A stretch of 63,242 nucleotides of DNA from Sabulitectum sp964571965. GTDB taxonomy: Bacteria > Fermentibacterota > Fermentibacteria > Fermentibacterales > JCC-6. Of this stretch, positions 58,787-63,242 are shown piece by piece (the first letter of the stretch is position 1; the number at the start of each line of letters is the position of its first letter). The DNA lies in the NCBI GenBank assembly GCA_964571965.1, contig CAZNFQ010000004.1, positions 1 to 63,242 of the forward strand. Direction: 5' to 3'. The position numbers were made by a program, and so were the translations under genes. The notes below the pieces were generated by a model, which searched no databases, had not been told where the DNA came from, and was given only the letters and a program-made list of their open reading frames with translations.

Positions 58787-60295
58787 TTACAGCACAGTCA
58801 GCCTGTGTATCTCCTGAGCGGAAGCGGATGATACCTCCACAAGATAAACCCCGGGGAACAGCGAAGGTGAATTCAGTATTTCCCCGCCGGGTAAATAGCT
58901 TCCCCGGAACACGAGTCTGCCTGAAAGCTCATAGCATCGCAGTTCGACAGGTTCTTCACCGGAGAGGGTGAAGGATATGCCTCCCCGGGAAGGGTTGACA
59001 CCTGAAAAGATCCCGCCGTGCGATTCCTGCTGCCCGATACCCAATTCCAGAGAACTGGCAAGGGCCCAGGCATGCTCCGGCAGGGGCTGCTGGTCCTGGA
59101 GACCTGCCATGACCACTGGAGATGGCAGATCCAGCATAACCGCGGTTACGTTATAAACCCTTTCCGTGAAGTTCATCTCCCACACGGCATCACCTGTAAG
59201 GGCATTGATGAGCATTACCTTCATGCCGTTAACGGAACCGGCTGCAACACAGGGGACAGGATTACCCTGGATGATCACGGGATCGACCCAGGCAACGGAC
59301 CAGGTATTGCTTCCCGTAGGCACTGTCCAGAGGATCTCTCCGTCGGCTCCGGATAAAAGCACCGTACCTCCGTTATCCGCGGCAAGGGCCACGTCTCCGG
59401 TGCCGTCACCATTCACGTCTGGTCCGCCCCTTACATCAAGGTACATACCCGAACCGTCATAGTCCCACTGAAGACTGCCGCCGCCGTCGTAGCAGGCCAC
59501 AGTACCGGAAAAGGTGCTGAATACCGCCAGGGGCCATGTGTCAGTCCTCTGGACAGTGCAGATGGACATGCAGTCACCGCCCGGGTTTTTCTGCCATAGT
59601 ATGGTTCCGTCTGCACCGCTCACAAGACGGGCGGTCTCTGCGGTGTAGGAATTTCCTCCAACCGCCAGCAGAACATCATTTACACCGTCATTGTCACAAT
59701 CTACGTACTGATGGAGGGCTTCAGCGGCATCCGGGATCCAACGGGTCCAGACGCTGTCACCTGTTGCTCCGTCAATGCATGCAACAAGGCCTGTATTGGC
59801 TGATCCTGAAGTTCCGAAACCTCCGATGCACTCGTCTACTCCATCTGCTGTGATGTCATCGAGCAGACAGCATGAATATCCCCAGCCGGTGTATGAAGGC
59901 ATGATCTGGCAGGCGGCCCATTCCCAGATGGTGGTTCCATCGGCACCGGAAATCAGATACAGGCATCTGCCCGGGGGATCATAACCGCCGGGGGTGGCCA
60001 CAAGGAGATCCATCCTGCCGTCATCATCCACGTCGGGAACTCCGATAAACCCTTCATTCTGATATATCCCTTTATGGCTGCTGCTGGTCCAGATGGTCCC
60101 GCCGTCAGCACCGGATACCGCCCATAAGGTAGGCTCAGAGTCCCAGAAGTTCACACCGCAGGCCAGATCGGGAACACCGTCTCCGTCCAGATCCCCCATT
60201 TCGGCAGAACAGTACACACCTCCGCTGGTAACAGCTGACCAGAGAACCTCAGGCTCAGCAGCAAGCAGCGAAAAAAGAACGATCATCAAACCCAT
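58787..60295 (-). CDS. Secreted FG-GAP/beta-propeller protein with type-IX-like sorting domain
   Basis: A 502-residue exported protein. It starts MGLMIVLFSLLAAEPEVLWS (short signal peptide) and has a repeated, propeller-like body with calcium-binding loops of the type DLDGDGVPD, DVDDDGRMD, DNDGVND and DVNGDGTGD, interleaved with WxVSGADGxxxW-like strands (PQQ/FG-GAP pattern). The last 75 residues resemble the T9SS type A sorting domain: GVNPSRGGISFTL, LRCYELSGRLVFRG, LFPGVYLVEVSS. The frame is open for another 114 codons upstream, but the ATG at 60295 has a strong GGGAGG seven bases before and gives the signal peptide. A surface-exposed or released role is inferred. Sits between two terminators, so it is its own unit. 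Confidence 0.85.
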   Translation of the reverse strand: MGLMIVLFSLLAAEPEVLWSAVTSGGVYCSAEMGDLDGDGVPDLACGVNFWDSEPTLWAVSGADGGTIWTSSSHKGIYQNEGFIGVPDVDDDGRMDLLVATPGGYDPPGRCLYLISGADGTTIWEWAACQIMPSYTGWGYSCCLLDDITADGVDECIGGFGTSGSANTGLVACIDGATGDSVWTRWIPDAAEALHQYVDCDNDGVNDVLLAVGGNSYTAETARLVSGADGTILWQKNPGGDCMSICTVQRTDTWPLAVFSTFSGTVACYDGGGSLQWDYDGSGMYLDVRGGPDVNGDGTGDVALAADNGGTVLLSGADGEILWTVPTGSNTWSVAWVDPVIIQGNPVPCVAAGSVNGMKVMLINALTGDAVWEMNFTERVYNVTAVMLDLPSPVVMAGLQDQQPLPEHAWALASSLELGIGQQESHGGIFSGVNPSRGGISFTLSGEEPVELRCYELSGRLVFRGSYLPGGEILNSPSLFPGVYLVEVSSASAQEIHRLTVL

Positions 60296-60334
60296 GCGTA
60301 TCCTCCCTTTTTTATTCCCAGCACCCATAATAAC

Positions 60335-60364
60335 AAAAAAGGGCGCCGCTGTTAAGCGACGCCC
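60335..60364 (-). terminator. Rho-independent terminator after hydA
   Basis: On the minus strand a 10-base arm GGGCGTCGCT and its partner AGCGGCGCCC (one mismatch) enclose a TAAC loop and are followed by six T. It begins 17 bases after the hydA stop, ending the hydrogenase transcript. Confidence 0.92.
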
Positions 60365-60380
60365 TTTGTCAGTTACCGTT

Positions 60381-62159
60381 CTAGAACTTGTCCCTCTTCG
60401 TGTACTTCGTGTGCAGAAGGTGGTGGGACTTGTGTCCCAGGGGCTCCTTGAGGAACTCGGCGTAGAGAAGCTGAACTTCCGGGTTCTCGTGTGACTTCCT
60501 GAGAGGAAGCGACTCGTCCTCGGCGTAGATGGCACGCATGCGTTCCATCCTCTTCTCCATATCCGTGGGAATGGGCTGTCCGCCGCCGCCAAGGCATCCT
60601 CCGGGGCAGGCCATAACTTCGATGAAGTGGTATTCAACCTCTCCGGCCTTCACAGCCTTCAGCAGCTTGTCGGCGTTTTTAAGCCCATGGGCAACTGCAA
60701 CCTTAAGGGTTGCACCAGCCAGGAACTCCCAGCCCTTAGCCATCTCCGAAGGCATCGTTATGGCAGCTTCCTTGATTCCCTCGAATCCCCTTACCGGACC
60801 CACATTGAGTTTTTCGAAGGGAATCTCCTTGCCGGTTATAACTTCGTAGGCTGTTCTCAGTGCTGCCTCCATAACGCCGCCTGTGGCTCCGAAGATAACA
60901 GCGGCGCCTGTTGAGTCACCCATGAGGCTGTCGAATTTTTCAAGGGGAAGATGATCGAAGTCGATCCCCGCCTCTTTTATCATTCTCGCAAGCTCTCTTG
61001 TGGTTATGACGTGATCAACATCCTGGAAACCGCTGTCCTTCATCTCCGGTCTGTTCTTCTCGAACTTCTTCGCAGTGCAAGGCATTACGGAAACACAGAC
61101 CATTTTCGAAGGATCCAGACCCTCTTTCTCCGCAAGATACGTTTTTGCCAGCGGACCGAACATCTGCTGCGGGCTCTTGCATGTGGAAAGGTTGTCCAGA
61201 AGATCATTATGCTTGTGCTCGATGAACTTTATCCAGCCGGGTGAGCAGCTGGTAATCATTGGAAGAGCAACCTGCTTTTTCTCGACAAGGGCATCTTTCA
61301 GGCGGAAAAGGAGCTCGTGTCCCTCTTCCATGATGGTAAGGTCTGCGGTGAAGTCGGTATCAAGAACTCTGTTGAAACCGAGTCTTCTCAGGGCAGCCGC
61401 CATTTTGCCCGTGTGGTGGTCGGTGGGAAGGCCCAGGGCCTCTTCAAGACCCACTCGCACAGCAGGTGCGGTCTGCACGACGACGATCTTTTCCGGATCC
61501 TCCAGGGCAGCCCAGACAGCCTGGGTCTCGTCGGTTTCGAAAAGGGCACCTGTGGGACAGCGGTTGATGCACTGACCGCACTGGGTGCAGGAAACCTGGT
61601 CGAGTCCCTTTTCCTCGAGACAGGCTATGTGAACCTCGTTGCTTCTGCCCACAGGCTTGATCACCGCAACGCTCTGGTACTCTTCACAGGTTCTCGTGCA
61701 CCTTGTGCACATGATGCACTTACTGTTGTCGCGGGAAACACCGACACTTACCTGCTCGATACTTACGGGCTTGTAGTCGGTCTGGAAACGGTTGAGCCGG
61801 ATGTTGTACCTTTCGGCAAGATCCTGGAGCTCACAGTTTCCGTTCCTTTCGCACTCAGGACAGTTGTTGTTGTGATTGGCAAGAAGAAGCTCGAGAAGAA
61901 GTTTCCTGGTTCTTCTTACCTTGGGGCTGTCGGTTCTAACCACCATGTTCGGAGTGATGGGGGTAACACAGGCGGGTACGAGTGTTCGCCAGCCTTCTAC
62001 TTCCACCACACAGAGACGGCAGTTGCCGGCTACCGAAAGGTCGGGGTGGTAGCACAGCGTGGGAATATCCACTCCGAGTTCCCTGCTGGCATCAAGGATG
62101 GTAGCCCCCTCTTTAACGCTGTAGTCTCTTCCGTTAATGTTGACGGTAACGCTGTGCAT
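60381..62159 (-). CDS. hydA: [FeFe] hydrogenase catalytic subunit (HydA/HndD type)
   Basis: Group A [FeFe] hydrogenase, 592 residues, reducing protons or oxidising H2 in the cytoplasm. Cofactor sites in order: [2Fe-2S] (C36, C47, C50, C64), His-ligated [4Fe-4S] (H96, C100, C103, C109), two [4Fe-4S] (C148/151/154/158 and C191/194/197/201), and the H cluster with L1 TSCSPGW (C305), L2 MPCTAKKFE (C361) and L3 EVMACPGGCLGGGGQP (C518, C522). The small-subunit-like domain is fused at the C-terminus (RMRAIYAEDESLPLRKSH). TSCSPGW and the neighbour hydB point to an NAD(P)-linked, possibly electron-bifurcating, enzyme. ATG at 62159 shares bases with the hydB stop. A terminator follows. Confidence 0.96.
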   Translation of the reverse strand: MHSVTVNINGRDYSVKEGATILDASRELGVDIPTLCYHPDLSVAGNCRLCVVEVEGWRTLVPACVTPITPNMVVRTDSPKVRRTRKLLLELLLANHNNNCPECERNGNCELQDLAERYNIRLNRFQTDYKPVSIEQVSVGVSRDNSKCIMCTRCTRTCEEYQSVAVIKPVGRSNEVHIACLEEKGLDQVSCTQCGQCINRCPTGALFETDETQAVWAALEDPEKIVVVQTAPAVRVGLEEALGLPTDHHTGKMAAALRRLGFNRVLDTDFTADLTIMEEGHELLFRLKDALVEKKQVALPMITSCSPGWIKFIEHKHNDLLDNLSTCKSPQQMFGPLAKTYLAEKEGLDPSKMVCVSVMPCTAKKFEKNRPEMKDSGFQDVDHVITTRELARMIKEAGIDFDHLPLEKFDSLMGDSTGAAVIFGATGGVMEAALRTAYEVITGKEIPFEKLNVGPVRGFEGIKEAAITMPSEMAKGWEFLAGATLKVAVAHGLKNADKLLKAVKAGEVEYHFIEVMACPGGCLGGGGQPIPTDMEKRMERMRAIYAEDESLPLRKSHENPEVQLLYAEFLKEPLGHKSHHLLHTKYTKRDKF

Positions 62160-63242
62160 TACTCATCACCTCCTTCGCAGCCGCACTCCCCGCAATGACA
62201 AACATCTGCGAGTTCCACGAAATTGTTGATAATGTCAACAAAGCAGTTGGCGGAGGTCTGACCGAGACCGCACTTGCTTGAAACCATCATTGCCTCTGCA
62301 AGCTCGAAGAATGGAGCAATGCACTCTCTGCATGTGACATGACCGCTGATGATGTCCTGTGCGGCGTGCATCAGACGGAGGTTTCCCTCACGGCAGGGGG
62401 TGCACTGACCGCAGGACTCGTGAACGAAGAAGTCCATGAAGTTCTCAAGGACCTCCACCATATTGACCGAATTATCGAAAACTATCACAGATCCCCCCGG
62501 GGGCAGATCCTTGAAGGAAAGGGTTCTGTCGATGTCAGCTGCCGGAACGGTTCTGCCGCTGGCACCGCCCACCTGCACCGCCTGAACGTCTGTAGCGCCG
62601 GCCAGGTCCAGAAGACTGCGCAGAGGGGCTCCCATGGGAAGCTCGTATACACCGGGTCTTTCCACATCGCCGGAAACGCTGAACAGTTTCGTTCCGGAAC
62701 ACTCACCAATGCCAAGGTCAGCATACCACTGGGGGCCCTGAAGAACGATATGGGGAACGGCGCAGAAGGTTTCTACGTTATTCACTATGGTTGGCTTGTT
62801 GAGGTAGCCGCTGTTAACAGGGTAAGGCGGCTTGTTTCTGGGTTCGCCCCTCTTGCCCTCGAGACTCTCTATGAGGGAGGTCTCCTCACCGCAGACATAA
62901 GCTCCGGCTCCGGGACGTATCTCCACATCGAAGTTGAAACCCTTACCCCTGATGTTCTCTCCGAGAAGTCCCCTGTCCATAAGACTTTTCCTGGCTTTCT
63001 CGAGAACGGGAATCAGGTAAGGGTACTCTGCCCTGAGATAAATGATCCCATGGGAGCTTCCAATGGCATATCCGCCGATGGCCATACCCTCGAGAAGCCT
63101 TTCGGCATATTTCTCGATGAGGATACGATCTTTGAAAGTACCGGGTTCGCCCTCATCGGCGTTGCATAAAACGTATTTCACATCGGATGAGGCGGCACCT
63201 GCAAGGTTCCACTTCACTCCTGTGGGGAAACCGGCTCCGCCC
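62159..63242 (-). CDS. hydB: NAD(P)-binding hydrogenase subunit (HydB/HndC/NuoF-like), 5' end beyond window
   Basis: Flavoprotein subunit that passes electrons between NAD(P)H and the hydrogenase. The window shows 360 codons of the C-terminal part; the frame continues past the right edge through GGAGFPTGVKWN, the FMN-binding start, so the GTG at 63217 is internal. Visible: NADEGEPGTFKDR and GAGAYVCGEETSLIESLEG (FMN/NAD sites), SLBB-like domain, and the [4Fe-4S] motif ESCGQCTPCREG with a later cysteine. The tail after that cluster is only a short CHCGECGCEGGDE; the C-terminal two-cluster ferredoxin domain of bifurcating HydB is not present. A NuoE-like subunit gene is expected just outside. 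Confidence 0.94.
   Translation of the reverse strand, partial: GGAGFPTGVKWNLAGAASSDVKYVLCNADEGEPGTFKDRILIEKYAERLLEGMAIGGYAIGSSHGIIYLRAEYPYLIPVLEKARKSLMDRGLLGENIRGKGFNFDVEIRPGAGAYVCGEETSLIESLEGKRGEPRNKPPYPVNSGYLNKPTIVNNVETFCAVPHIVLQGPQWYADLGIGECSGTKLFSVSGDVERPGVYELPMGAPLRSLLDLAGATDVQAVQVGGASGRTVPAADIDRTLSFKDLPPGGSVIVFDNSVNMVEVLENFMDFFVHESCGQCTPCREGNLRLMHAAQDIISGHVTCRECIAPFFELAEAMMVSSKCGLGQTSANCFVDIINNFVELADVCHCGECGCEGGDE

Noticed and set aside
58787..60637. Longer frame of the FG-GAP gene reaching into hydA
   Set aside because: The upstream codons lie across the hydA terminator and antisense-like composition; the ATG at 60295 has a strong ribosome site and a signal peptide.
61317..63169. Long plus-strand reading frames (276 and 293 codons) opposite hydB and hydA
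   Set aside because: They lie antisense to well-defined hydrogenase genes, show no family motifs, and are expected by-products of G/C-rich third positions in the real genes.
1..63242. CRISPR arrays, insertion sequences, rRNA genes
   Set aside because: No regularly spaced repeats, transposase genes or rRNA sequence noticed on either strand.

Overview
The window is about 63 kb of an almost fully coding bacterial chromosome. It holds 56 protein genes and one tRNA, and the longest gap without a gene is about 170 bases. All but three protein genes lie on the minus strand and most are packed into overlapping, translationally coupled operons. The cell is a Gram-negative-type (diderm) rod: it has MreBCD, PBP2 and RodA, lipoprotein maturation by Lgt and LspA, a predicted outer-membrane barrel protein, and a secreted FG-GAP protein with a type-IX-like C-terminal sorting domain. 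Metabolism looks fermentative and hydrogen-linked: NAD(P)-type [FeFe] hydrogenase subunits, acetate kinase and carbamate kinase, with no respiratory complex in view. Together this suggests an uncultured FCB-type anaerobe. Fermentibacterota (Hyd24-12) is a possible placement, but that is a guess from gene content, not a measurement.

Reading in the direction of transcription (high to low coordinates): 63242-60381 carries hydB (cut by the window edge) and hydA, closed by a clear terminator, then the secreted FG-GAP protein. A bidirectional terminator separates this from a plus-strand tyrosine recombinase (57907-58737) driven by a near-consensus sigma70 promoter but lacking several catalytic residues. 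Next comes a coupled trio: hybrid sensor kinase, MgtC-like membrane protein and patatin lipase (57733-54064). An ankyrin/zinc-ribbon gene and a plus-strand nucleotidyltransferase-HD phosphohydrolase pair (51058-53186) follow. A PHP phosphoesterase, a small helical protein and a lipoprotein lead into the shape operon mreB-mreC-mreD-mrdA-rodA (49007-43828), then lgt, a comF-like gene, a membrane protein, dnaE, a barrel protein and an M29 aminopeptidase.

From 35734 to 28084 lie a Trm112-like protein, a DUF167 protein, a TPR protein with a MalT-like but P-loop-less N-terminus, a miniature purine-nucleoside-phosphorylase-like protein, ileS, lspA and arcC. tRNA-Val(GAC) then precedes thrS-infC-rpmI-rplT; infC appears to start at AUC. 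Below that is a long housekeeping series: a coiled-coil gene, zapA, rny, ymdB, a prenyl synthase, dxs, nadK, recN, pgsA, smc, ftsY and an orphan ABC ATPase. A new promoter then drives a 1203-residue GGDEF-ATPase-TPR signalling protein, followed by a DUF169 gene, hisS, a SpoIIE-type phosphatase, an AhpD-like protein, a GAF methionine-sulfoxide-reductase-like protein, an O-antigen-ligase-like protein and partial ackA.

The most distinctive content is the signalling layer: the GGDEF/pseudo-STAND fusion, its P-loop-less TPR counterpart, the degenerate recombinase beside an AT-rich sensor gene, and the isolated nucleotidyltransferase-HD pair. No CRISPR array, insertion sequence, rRNA or prophage is visible.
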